Source: Pseudobutyrivibrio sp. (GTDB lineage: Bacteria > Bacillota > Clostridia > Lachnospirales > Lachnospiraceae). From it: 64,000 nucleotides of DNA. The stretch spans positions 1-64,000 of the forward strand of contig JAIKWH010000062.1 of the NCBI GenBank assembly GCA_024684955.1, read 5' to 3'. This document shows, piece after piece, positions 34,013-42,710 of the stretch. Position numbers and translations under genes: made by a program. Numbering within the stretch: the stretch's first letter is position 1; every line of letters begins with the position of its first letter. The notes below the pieces were generated by a model. It saw only the letters and a program-made list of their open reading frames with translations. It had not been told where the DNA came from and ran no database searches.

Positions 34013-36460
34013 ATGAAACTCAAGGGGATTTATAAAAAATTTTTCGGCGCTGATCTTCCAATCGATCTTGTGATGTTCAACATTGTTACATTTATGGGAT
34101 TGACTGGAGGTTTACTTGCGCTGATTTTTAATTTGCTAAATCATGTCACTACTGCCCTGACAGCAACAGTAATAGCTGCCATAGCAGTGGATTGTGTTTG
34201 CATATATATGGCAAATTACAAGAACCATGTTAGAAACAGTGCTATTGCAGTGGTATTCATGGTGGCAGTGGTGCTGCTGCCTGTAATGTTTTTTAACACC
34301 GGTGGAGTCAACTCTGGTATAGTCTGCTGGTTTTCTATGGGATTGGTATTCATATTCCTCCTTTTGGATGGAATGGATTTTTTGTTTATGCTTTTGACGG
34401 ACATAGCCGTAATAGTGGGTTGTTATGTGATTGGTTATGTGCATCCAGAGTATATAATTCCGCTAGAGTCAGACAAGGCTGTTTTTATAGATGTGTTGGA
34501 ATCTATGTTTATTACAGTAGGTGCCATTGGAATAATTATTAAATTTCAGGCAAGTATTTATAACAAACTATATTCTGACGTGGCCGTTAATAATGACGAT
34601 CTGTTAGAGAAGACTCTTGCTGCAAAACGAGCAGAAAGATTAGCCCAGACAGCTACAAAGGCTAAAACAAATTTCCTGGCAAACATGTCTCACGAAATTA
34701 GGACGCCTATTAACTCAATCATGGGTATGGATGAGATGATTCTCCGGGAAACCACGGAAAAGAAGGTTGAGGAATATGCCTTAGATATAAAAACAGCATC
34801 ACAGAGTCTTCTTTCTCTTATAAACGATATTCTTGACATTTCAAAAATTGAATCAGGTAAGTTGGGAATCATCGAGGGCGAATATGAATTTATGAGCCTT
34901 ATGCATGACATACTGACAAATATAGGATTGAGGGCCAAGGACAAGGGCCTAAAATTGGTCTGCAGCATAGATAAAAATATTCCATCAGTTTTGGTGGGAG
35001 ATGACATTCGTATCAAGCAGATACTTATAAATATACTTACAAATGCAATTAAATATACTCCAGAGGGGTCAATCACCCTGACTGTAGATGTTAAAAGCAC
35101 AAGTGGCAATAGCGTAGAACTGGGCTTTAGCGTAAAAGATACAGGAATTGGCATCAAGGAAGAGGATAAGAAGAAACTCTTTGAATCCTTTGAGAGGCTG
35201 GAGATGGACCGGAATAGAAATATTGAGGGGGCCGGCCTGGGAATGGCTATCACCCAAAGCCTTCTTAATATGATGGGGACTTCTCTCAAGGTGGACAGCG
35301 AATACGGCAAGGGTTCAGATTTTCATTTTACCTTATCCCAGCAGGTGGCAGAGGCAGAGCCAATTGGCGACTTTGAAACAAGGCTTAATAACATGACTGC
35401 CAACTACGAATATTCTGCCAGTTTTGAGGCCCCAAAGGCAAAGTTCCTTGTTGTAGACGACAATGCCATGAATCGCAAGGTTTTTATAGCCTTGCTTAAA
35501 GAGTCAAAGGTCCAGGTAGAAGAGGCTGAAAGCGGAAAAGAATGTCTCATGATGATTTGCAAAAAGCATTATGACATGATTTTCCTTGACCATATGATGC
35601 CGGAGTTGGACGGTGTGGAAACATTAAAGGCAATGTCTACCCTGGAGGGAAACAAGTGCCTTGGCACACCAGTAATTGCACTGACCGCCAATGCCATAGC
35701 AGGAGCCAAGGAAAAATACTTGTCTTGGGGTTTCCACGGATTTTTGCCGAAGCCTATTATTCCAGCCCAGTTGGAAAAAACTATCAGGGACTTTTTGCCA
35801 GAGGATCTCATGAAATACTATGCAAAGGATGAGACAGAGCAAGAAAAGAAAGATAGGGTATACAAGGTAGAACTGCCAGACATAGAAGGAGTTGATTGGG
35901 ATTATGCCCTTTTGCATTTCCCAGATACCGGCATGGTATATCAGACGGCAGTGGATTTTTCCAAGTCAATTGATTATGAGAAAAATGCCATTAGTAATCT
36001 CTATGATTCTTTAGATGGGGATTTTCCGTTGGAAGATTATAGGATTAAGGTCCACGGGGTAAAATCTATGGCAAATACCATAGGTGCTACAGCCTTAGGA
36101 GGCCTGGCCAAGACCTGTGAATACGCAGCAAAGGAAAATAAAATAGAAAAAATAAGAGTTCTAACACCAATTTTGCTTGAGGAAATGGATAGCATGCGTG
36201 AGAAATTATCAGGCCTACATGATGACGCAGACAAGCCTACCATGGAAGATGTTGATGGACTGCAGGCGCTGCTGGAAATGCTTAAGATGTCTCTTATAAC
36301 TCATGATTCTGAACAGAGCGACAACATCGCAGGGCAGATTGATTCTTATTCTTATGAGCCAGAGGTGCAAAAAGAGGTCGACAGACTGCTCCTTTGTGTT
36401 ATCAATTTTAAGGAAGAAGAAGCAATCGACATTATTAATAGCCTACAGGCAAAAGGCTAA
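34013..36460 (+). CDS. hybrid histidine kinase with receiver and Hpt domains
   Basis: 815 residues. In order: about six or seven membrane helices (about 18-180), a short coiled coil, HisKA with His227 in NMSHEIRTP, an HATPase domain (NILTNAIKYT, DTGIGI, GAGLGMAI), a receiver domain (VVDDN at about 480, acceptor Asp in FLDHMMPELDG near 525) and a C-terminal Hpt domain with His681 in KVHGVKSMAN. This is a complete internal phosphorelay. The membrane region is the sensor; its stimulus is unknown. It is followed 9 bases later by a two-receiver protein that could be its target. Confidence 0.93.
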   Translation: MKLKGIYKKFFGADLPIDLVMFNIVTFMGLTGGLLALIFNLLNHVTTALTATVIAAIAVDCVCIYMANYKNHVRNSAIAVVFMVAVVLLPVMFFNTGGVNSGIVCWFSMGLVFIFLLLDGMDFLFMLLTDIAVIVGCYVIGYVHPEYIIPLESDKAVFIDVLESMFITVGAIGIIIKFQASIYNKLYSDVAVNNDDLLEKTLAAKRAERLAQTATKAKTNFLANMSHEIRTPINSIMGMDEMILRETTEKKVEEYALDIKTASQSLLSLINDILDISKIESGKLGIIEGEYEFMSLMHDILTNIGLRAKDKGLKLVCSIDKNIPSVLVGDDIRIKQILINILTNAIKYTPEGSITLTVDVKSTSGNSVELGFSVKDTGIGIKEEDKKKLFESFERLEMDRNRNIEGAGLGMAITQSLLNMMGTSLKVDSEYGKGSDFHFTLSQQVAEAEPIGDFETRLNNMTANYEYSASFEAPKAKFLVVDDNAMNRKVFIALLKESKVQVEEAESGKECLMMICKKHYDMIFLDHMMPELDGVETLKAMSTLEGNKCLGTPVIALTANAIAGAKEKYLSWGFHGFLPKPIIPAQLEKTIRDFLPEDLMKYYAKDETEQEKKDRVYKVELPDIEGVDWDYALLHFPDTGMVYQTAVDFSKSIDYEKNAISNLYDSLDGDFPLEDYRIKVHGVKSMANTIGATALGGLAKTCEYAAKENKIEKIRVLTPILLEEMDSMREKLSGLHDDADKPTMEDVDGLQALLEMLKMSLITHDSEQSDNIAGQIDSYSYEPEVQKEVDRLLLCVINFKEEEAIDIINSLQAKG

Positions 36461-36469
36461 GGAGGAGCA

Positions 36470-37228
36470 ATGCATAAGGTACTTATAATAGGCGATTTTG
36501 TAAACGATACATCGGACATTAATACAATCCTGAACAATCACTTTGACACTCAGCTTTGTACTAATAGCGGGAAAATTGTGAAGCCCATACTTAAAATGTA
36601 CGCTCCTGATTTAGTGCTCATGGACATAGACAAATTTGATAAACTTTCTGCAGATGTTTATCAGGCCATTGAGGAATATAACCCTCGATTACCAGTGATA
36701 ACCTATGGCAGTGAGTCAAAGAAACAATTGTTTATTCCTTATTACTATTCAGGTCAGTGCAAGCATCTAAACCAGCCTGATGAGGAGGCTATTATCAAGG
36801 CGATCTGCAAGGAATTTGGTATGAATGCAGATGCTATAATAAGTGGCAGCAGGGAACAGGGTAAGAAGCACATTATTGTTGTTGACGACAATCCGGTTTT
36901 GCTGAGAAATATGAGAAACATGCTGCAGGAAAGATATAGGATTAGTCTGACAACCTCTGCAGCCCAATGTATGAAGGTAATGGGTCAGGACAAGCCTGAT
37001 CTTATAATACTAGACTATGAGATGCCTGTAGTGGATGGAAGACAGACCTTGGAAATGATTAGATCTGACCCGGATTTTGAGAAGGTGCCGGTAATATTCT
37101 TGACAGGTATTGCAGACAAGGAGCATGTTGATGCAGTCCTTGATTTAAAACCTGCTGGATACTTTGTAAAGCCACCTATGCAGACCAAAATAATAGGGGC
37201 AATAGAAAGCATATTCAATAAAGAGTAG
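36470..37228 (+). CDS. double receiver-domain response regulator
   Basis: 252 residues. The first about 110 are a receiver-like fold lacking a clear acidic pair (LIIGDFVND; LMDIDKF may hold the acceptor). The second (about 132-250) is canonical: VVDDN, LDYEMPVVDG with the acceptor Asp, LTGI and FVKPP. There is no DNA-binding or enzymatic output domain. It most likely works as a phosphoacceptor or protein-interaction partner of the upstream kinase. GGAGG precedes the ATG. Confidence 0.9.
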   Translation: MHKVLIIGDFVNDTSDINTILNNHFDTQLCTNSGKIVKPILKMYAPDLVLMDIDKFDKLSADVYQAIEEYNPRLPVITYGSESKKQLFIPYYYSGQCKHLNQPDEEAIIKAICKEFGMNADAIISGSREQGKKHIIVVDDNPVLLRNMRNMLQERYRISLTTSAAQCMKVMGQDKPDLIILDYEMPVVDGRQTLEMIRSDPDFEKVPVIFLTGIADKEHVDAVLDLKPAGYFVKPPMQTKIIGAIESIFNKE

Positions 37229-37243
37229 GCTATAATAATAAAT

Positions 37244-37276
37244 AAAAAGGTGGCGGTTATTGTCACCTTTTTTTAA
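37244..37276 (+). terminator. intrinsic terminator
   Basis: Stem AAAAAGGTG / CACCTTTTT with an 11-base loop, extended by a T run. Ends the kinase-regulator operon. Confidence 0.85.
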
Positions 37277-37320
37277 TCTGTGGTATAGTAAAATCCAGGG
37301 GAAAATGTTAGGGAGAAACT

Positions 37321-38406
37321 ATGAGACTTATTCATTGCGCAGATCTGCATTTAGATTCTAAAATGGAGAGCAACCTGGACAAAGACCAGGCAATGCTTCG
37401 CAGAAGCGAACTGACAGAGACTTTTGAGGGCATGGTGGAGTATGCAGCAAAGGAAGATGTCGGTGCCATTCTTATTTCTGGCGATTTATTTGACAAAACC
37501 CATATTAGAAAAGAAGTAAAAAAGAGAGTTGTAGCTCAGATTAATCTCCACCCAGAGATTGAGTTTTATTACCTCAAGGGCAATCACGACAAGTGCGACT
37601 TTATGGAGGAGGGGATTGATGAGATTCCTGACAATTTCCATATGTTCTCTGACCAGGCCTGGACTAGCTATGACTACAAGGGCATAGTGATAAGCGGCAT
37701 GGAAATCAATGCAGATAATGTTAAGTCTATGCCTGATAGGTTGGTTTTGGATTCTAATAAATTAAACATAGTTATGCTCCACGGCCAGCAGTCTGACTAC
37801 GATGGTAAGGACGGGGCTGAGATTGTAAACACCAGGGCCCTGGCAGGGAAGTTTATAGATTATCTTGCTCTGGGCCATGTTCATAAATACATATATGAAA
37901 AATTGGACGACAGGGGAGTATATTGCTACCCAGGCTGCCTGGAGGGTAGGGGTTTTGACGAGACTGGGGACAAGGGATTTGTCCTTTTAGAGATAAATGA
38001 TGGAAAGATATCATCAGAGTTTATTCCTTTTGCAAAAAGAAGATTGCACGAGATTAGTGTGGATGTAAAGGCCAGCATGGACATTAATGCTGTTATAGCA
38101 AAGGCAAGGGAATTGGCCAGCGATGTGGATCCACAGGACTTGGTAAAATTTGTTCTCCTTGGTGAGAGAGAATTAGATGATGAATTAGATATTATAAAAC
38201 TTGTTCACTACTTCGAGAATAAGTTTTTCTTTGTAAAATGTTATGACAGGACCAAGACTATTATTGACTATGATAGTTTTCTTTATGACAAGAGTCTCAA
38301 GGGAGAATTTGTCAGAATGGTCCAGGGAGAAAATCTTGATGAGGACACTAAATCAAAGATTATCGAACTGGGAATCAAAGCCATAATGGGGGAGGATATA
38401 CTATGA
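37321..38406 (+). CDS. SbcD/YhaO-like DNA repair phosphoesterase
   Basis: 361 residues of the calcineurin-like phosphoesterase family. Metal motifs: DLHLDS (about 8), SGDLFDKTHIR (about 57), KGNHD (about 89-93), LHGQ (about 154) and ALGHVHK (about 180). It should be the nuclease subunit of an SbcCD-type complex acting on DNA ends. Its stop overlaps the ATG of the partner gene. GGGAGAAA precedes the ATG. Confidence 0.9.
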   Translation: MRLIHCADLHLDSKMESNLDKDQAMLRRSELTETFEGMVEYAAKEDVGAILISGDLFDKTHIRKEVKKRVVAQINLHPEIEFYYLKGNHDKCDFMEEGIDEIPDNFHMFSDQAWTSYDYKGIVISGMEINADNVKSMPDRLVLDSNKLNIVMLHGQQSDYDGKDGAEIVNTRALAGKFIDYLALGHVHKYIYEKLDDRGVYCYPGCLEGRGFDETGDKGFVLLEINDGKISSEFIPFAKRRLHEISVDVKASMDINAVIAKARELASDVDPQDLVKFVLLGERELDDELDIIKLVHYFENKFFFVKCYDRTKTIIDYDSFLYDKSLKGEFVRMVQGENLDEDTKSKIIELGIKAIMGEDIL

Positions 38407-41081
38407 GACTGGTTTCGTGCTACATAGCCCATTTTGGAAAAATTGAAAACTTTTCTTATGATTTTAGTGAGGGATTTAATGCCATTTTGCAGGAGAATGG
38501 TTGGGGTAAAACTACCTTTTCTGTATTTATAAAGTCCATGTTTTATGGCATGGAATATTCTCCAAACACCAAGAAAAAACTGTTGGATAGAAACCACTAC
38601 ATGCCATGGAATGGTTCTGTGTGTGGGGGCAATATTATCTTTGCCACAAAGGACAAGGTATATAGACTAGAGAGGACCTTTGGAAAGACAGACAAGGATG
38701 ATACCTTTGCCCTATATGACAATATCACTGGATTAAATTCAGATGATTACACAGATAATATTGGGGAGGAACTCTTTAAGGTAGACAGGGATTCCTTTGA
38801 AAAATCTGTCTACATTCCTCAACTTTCACTGGATACAGGAATGACAGATTCTCTTAATGCCAAGATGGGTAATCTGGTTTCTGCCAAGGACGACATTAGC
38901 AATTTTGATATAGCCCTTAAGTCTATAAAGGATGCAAAGGGAGATTACACCAGGTCCAGCAAGATTAATCCGGGCAAACTCCAGGCGATTAAAAAAGAAA
39001 TTGGCAAGTGCAAGGATGAATACAGCAGACTGCCTAGTATAGTAGAAAGTTTTGAGGCCATGTCTTGTTTGGTAGAAGAAAAGCAGGAGCAGCTGGAAAA
39101 ACTTACAGAAAAAAAGAACCAACTGATGGAGCAAATTCAAATCCAGAGCAAGAAGGAGCAGGAACTTGGAGCCTACAGGGCCCACAAGGATACTCTTTTA
39201 AAGGAGCAGGAAACTCTGTCAGCCCTTGACGATTTCTTTGCAGCAGGTGTACCTGATGATGAAGAAATGGCAATGCTTGAAAACACGGACAGGGACCTAG
39301 AGGTTAGTGAAAGGACCTTAAAGGCCCTGGAGGAGGAGATAAAAAGGGTCGGTGCCGTTGTTACTGAGCCATTTCAGATGGGAGTGCCTGAGGACAGTGA
39401 TTTTGCCAACTGGAATAGGATGGCATCAAGCCTGGCAGAACTAAGGGCCAAGGCTGAGCATTCCAAACTTTCTGAGGATGCCCAAAAGCAGATGGCAGAA
39501 TTAAAATTCTTCTTTAAAAAGAAGATGCCAATGGAGGATGAATTATCTGATATTGAGCAAAAGACCAGGGAGATAACAGGCTTGGAGGCCAGGGTGTCTC
39601 AAAGCAACGACAGGCTAATTTCTCTAAATGCTGAAAAGGCAGCTAATGAAAAAATCAAAAAGGGAGCGGGCATCAGCGTTTGGCACGTATTTGGTGGGGC
39701 TTTACTTATAATCTTTATTTTGGCAGGTGCCATATTTAGCAAGTATATAAGGCAGGAGATTGGCCAGATAGTTGAGGTGGTATGCCTCTTTGGTGGCCTG
39801 GCTGACATGATACTTTTGATTGTATTGTCCAGAAGGTCTTATATAACAAACATTAATGCTGCCATGGAATATGAGGACAGGATTGAGGAGGCTGAGGATG
39901 AGTTAAACATCCTAAAGGAACAACTGGCTACAATAAAGGCTCAGTGTGATGAATTCTTGGCAAACTTCCTATTGACCAGGGCAGATAGTATGCAGGAGAA
40001 TGTGTACGAAATCCGTAGAAAACTGGATAGGTACAACCACCTATTGGAGGAGGACAACAAACGCCACGAGGAGGCCGCAGATACCTTTGATGAGTTGGCA
40101 GATATGCAGTTGGAACTTTACACAAAGATTCAGCCATATGCCACGGCCTACGGGGTCAACCTCTATGAGGATGGGGATGAATACAATTTCCTCAACAGGT
40201 TGAAAAAGGATGCCGACCTCTATGCTAAATATTTAGAGAGCACAGAGGAAATAGGAATCCAAAAGAAAAAAATTAGTGAAATGACCAAGGCCTTGGACGA
40301 TGTTTTGGTTAGATATCCTATAAACCCAGTTTTGGACAGGTCTGATAAAATCGGTGAGATAAGCCAAAACAGAGGCAAATATAATGCCATTACTGAGAGA
40401 ATCAAAGAAATTGAAGCAGGCATAAAAGACTTTGAGAAAAACTACAATGTAGGGGACGAAATAGAATCTGTAGATGATTTGCAAAAGAGACAGAATGAAT
40501 TAGATGAGCAAATCATGGAATTAAATGAGCAGATTCTCAAGGAAAAGGAAAATCTCAGTGCAGCAGGTTCAACCATTGAAGGCCTAAGTGATATTGCCGA
40601 ACAACTGGATAGGCTCACTGAGCAGGAAAGGGAATACAAGAAAAAGGCTGAGTTGCTAAATATGACTGAGGATTACTTGCAAAAGGCAAGGGAGAGTTTC
40701 TTGTCAAAGTATATGAAGCCTTTGCAGACAGGTCTCCACAAATATTTAGGACTTATTGATAGTCCTAATGGCACCAGTTCTGGATACGCCATAGAAGACT
40801 TTGAGTTGGATATGGATTTGAATATAAAACTGTCCTATGCAGGCTCTTCAAAGACTTCTGATTATCTGTCACAAGGATATCAGGATTTGGTGGCTCTTTG
40901 CTCTAGACTTGCACTGGTAGACGTGCTCTACTCAGATGAAAAGCCTATTTTGATTTTAGATGACCCATTTACCAATCTGGACCATAAAAAAATCGAGGAA
41001 GCCCTCAAACTTTTGAATAAGATTTCAAAAGATAGGCAGATTATATATTTCACCTGCCACGATAGTAGACTTGTAAATTAG
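38403..41081 (+). CDS. SbcC/YhaN-like SMC-type ATPase with membrane segments
   Basis: 892 residues. Walker A QENGWGKTTFS (about 30-40), long coiled coils (about 180-300 and 470-780), and Walker B with LILDDPFTNLD near the C-terminus (about 855), preceded by the signature-like LSQGYQDLVALCSRLAL. Two hydrophobic helices (about 428-446 and 455-475, LLIIFILAGAIFS and VVCLFGGLADMILLIVLS) interrupt the coiled coil where SbcC has a zinc hook. This layout is that of B. subtilis YhaN, whose phosphoesterase partner is YhaO. The complex is likely membrane-associated. Confidence 0.88.
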   Translation: MRLVSCYIAHFGKIENFSYDFSEGFNAILQENGWGKTTFSVFIKSMFYGMEYSPNTKKKLLDRNHYMPWNGSVCGGNIIFATKDKVYRLERTFGKTDKDDTFALYDNITGLNSDDYTDNIGEELFKVDRDSFEKSVYIPQLSLDTGMTDSLNAKMGNLVSAKDDISNFDIALKSIKDAKGDYTRSSKINPGKLQAIKKEIGKCKDEYSRLPSIVESFEAMSCLVEEKQEQLEKLTEKKNQLMEQIQIQSKKEQELGAYRAHKDTLLKEQETLSALDDFFAAGVPDDEEMAMLENTDRDLEVSERTLKALEEEIKRVGAVVTEPFQMGVPEDSDFANWNRMASSLAELRAKAEHSKLSEDAQKQMAELKFFFKKKMPMEDELSDIEQKTREITGLEARVSQSNDRLISLNAEKAANEKIKKGAGISVWHVFGGALLIIFILAGAIFSKYIRQEIGQIVEVVCLFGGLADMILLIVLSRRSYITNINAAMEYEDRIEEAEDELNILKEQLATIKAQCDEFLANFLLTRADSMQENVYEIRRKLDRYNHLLEEDNKRHEEAADTFDELADMQLELYTKIQPYATAYGVNLYEDGDEYNFLNRLKKDADLYAKYLESTEEIGIQKKKISEMTKALDDVLVRYPINPVLDRSDKIGEISQNRGKYNAITERIKEIEAGIKDFEKNYNVGDEIESVDDLQKRQNELDEQIMELNEQILKEKENLSAAGSTIEGLSDIAEQLDRLTEQEREYKKKAELLNMTEDYLQKARESFLSKYMKPLQTGLHKYLGLIDSPNGTSSGYAIEDFELDMDLNIKLSYAGSSKTSDYLSQGYQDLVALCSRLALVDVLYSDEKPILILDDPFTNLDHKKIEEALKLLNKISKDRQIIYFTCHDSRLVN

Positions 41082-41113
41082 AAAACTTGTCGCAATTTGC
41101 GACAAGTTTTTTT
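41082..41113. terminator. bidirectional terminator
   Basis: Long near-perfect palindrome AAAACTTGTCGC-aattt-GCGACAAGTTTT, with T runs on both sides, between convergent genes. Confidence 0.93.
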
Positions 41114-41399
41114 ACTTGCGATATTCAAGTCGACCCTCACGAATCCATTCGTGAACAATGGACCTGTCTAGGCCAAACTGGGCAGATACAACCATTTCGT
41201 TGACGTCGGGATTTTCGTTTATAAAGTCTTTTACCTTTGGAAAAAGTTCTCTCTTGAGGCAATCCCTGCAGAGGTCTCCACTCATGGAAAGAGGAATCCT
41301 GCGCCCACAGGTCTTGCATGTTTTAACAGCAGGCCCCTGGTCGTCAAACATATTTACACTATTAAGCCCTGGAATATTTTTCTTTTTACCAGATGTCAT
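41112..41399 (-). CDS. zinc-ribbon / YvyF-like small protein
   Basis: 95 residues. Four cysteines (CKTCGRR, CRDC, about 28-49) form a treble-clef or zinc-ribbon; a helical stretch follows and the end reads VHEWIREGRLEY. This pattern resembles the TIGR03826/YvyF flagellar-operon proteins. No flagellar gene is nearby. It lies 15 bases downstream of the MurD-type gene on the same strand and may be co-transcribed. The function is unclear. Confidence 0.75.
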   Translation of the reverse strand: MTSGKKKNIPGLNSVNMFDDQGPAVKTCKTCGRRIPLSMSGDLCRDCLKRELFPKVKDFINENPDVNEMVVSAQFGLDRSIVHEWIREGRLEYRK

Positions 41400-41414
41400 T
41401 CTTAGTACCTCACT

Positions 41415-42710
41415 CTAATTGTTGGCAAAGATTTGTTCCTTGAAAAAATCTCCCCTTTGCTCAAAGTTTTTGAAAGGTCCGTAAGAGGCTGCAGCAGGGG
41501 ATAGTAAAACGGCACTGCCCTCTTTTGCATTTGCAAGAACAAAGGAACAAACTCCTGCCAAGTCCGGAATGTAAGTGACCCTTGCCATAAATGCCTTGTC
41601 AGCCTTTTTTTGTAGTTTGTCATATAATAATTTGCCACTGTCATACATGAGGCAAATATTGTCAAGATTGGTAGTTAGTAGGTAGTCTATAAGGGGATTG
41701 TAATCGATTCCTCTATCCATTCCACCTAAAATAATAGTGCCAGTGTTGGAAATAGCCTTTATAGCAGAGATGGCTGATTCAACAGTGGTGGAAATGGAGT
41801 CGTCATAGTAGTCTACTCCATTTTTATTTCCTATAAATTCAAGCCTGTGAGCAAGGGTTTTGAAAGTGCAGATACCCTTGATAAAGTCCTGGTCTGATAT
41901 CCCAAAATTTTGGCACACATCATAGACGAAGGCCGCATTGAGAAGGTTGTGGCTGCCACGAAGTTTTGCTCCATCCAGTTCATCAAAAGAAGTAAATGGC
42001 AGGTCGGTGATAGAAACCTCTGTAATGTCTGCCTGGCAATCTCCCTCCCTTGGTAAAAAGTCAGGATTGCAATATAACTTATCTTGCTTTTTTTGGTTTC
42101 TATAAAGGTTTTGCTTTGCCCACCAATATTTCTCCACACTGCCATAGTGGTCTAAGTGGTCCTCGTAGAGATTTAGGAAGATGGCATATTTTGGAGAATA
42201 ATGGGCATATTCTAACTGGTGGCATGACAATTCAAATACCACCAGGGTATCCTCTTTAATCTGATCACATAGGTCCAGGATAGGGATTCCTATGTTACCT
42301 CCGAAAATGGCAGGCTTTCCACTAGTTTGAAGTATATGATATAAAAGTGAAGAAGTTGTGGATTTGCCCTTGGTGCCGGTAATTCCTATAGTCTGCTTGC
42401 CATACACTTGCAAGAACAAGTCGGCCTGGCAGGTGATAAGACAAGAGTATTCATTAATTGGGCAAGGCAAAACAATGCCTGGACTTTTAAACACCACATC
42501 ATATTCATTTAAAACATCTAGATAATTAGGGCCACAAATCAAGTGGTGGCCCATAGCCAGATCGCCTGTAATTTCCTTGGCATCTGCAATATCAAGGCAG
42601 GCATATCCGCCCACTTCATCCACAAGCCTAAAAGAAGACTGGCCTTCCCGTCCAAATCCGAGGATAAGGACTTTTTTATTAATAACAAGATTTTTAATAG
42701 TTGCTTTCAT
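41415..42710 (-). CDS. murD2: MurD-type ligase, likely UDP-MurNAc-L-Ala--L-Glu ligase (MurD2)
   Basis: 431 residues of the Mur ligase family. P-loop TGTKGKSTT (111-119), carbamylated-Lys region YWWAKQ (Lys199) and LSPAAASYGPFKNFEQRG near the end are all MurD-like. The D-Glu site of ordinary MurD has the motif DSKATN; here it reads DSISTT (304-309), and the usual LSSFQLE is LSCHQLE. I recall the DSISTT form from MurD2 enzymes that add L-Glu. The gene directly follows a MurL-type epimerase (overlapping TAATG), which fits a pathway where L-Glu is added first and then epimerised. It may still use D-Glu; only an enzyme assay decides. Confidence 0.8.
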   Translation of the reverse strand: MKATIKNLVINKKVLILGFGREGQSSFRLVDEVGGYACLDIADAKEITGDLAMGHHLICGPNYLDVLNEYDVVFKSPGIVLPCPINEYSCLITCQADLFLQVYGKQTIGITGTKGKSTTSSLLYHILQTSGKPAIFGGNIGIPILDLCDQIKEDTLVVFELSCHQLEYAHYSPKYAIFLNLYEDHLDHYGSVEKYWWAKQNLYRNQKKQDKLYCNPDFLPREGDCQADITEVSITDLPFTSFDELDGAKLRGSHNLLNAAFVYDVCQNFGISDQDFIKGICTFKTLAHRLEFIGNKNGVDYYDDSISTTVESAISAIKAISNTGTIILGGMDRGIDYNPLIDYLLTTNLDNICLMYDSGKLLYDKLQKKADKAFMARVTYIPDLAGVCSFVLANAKEGSAVLLSPAAASYGPFKNFEQRGDFFKEQIFANN

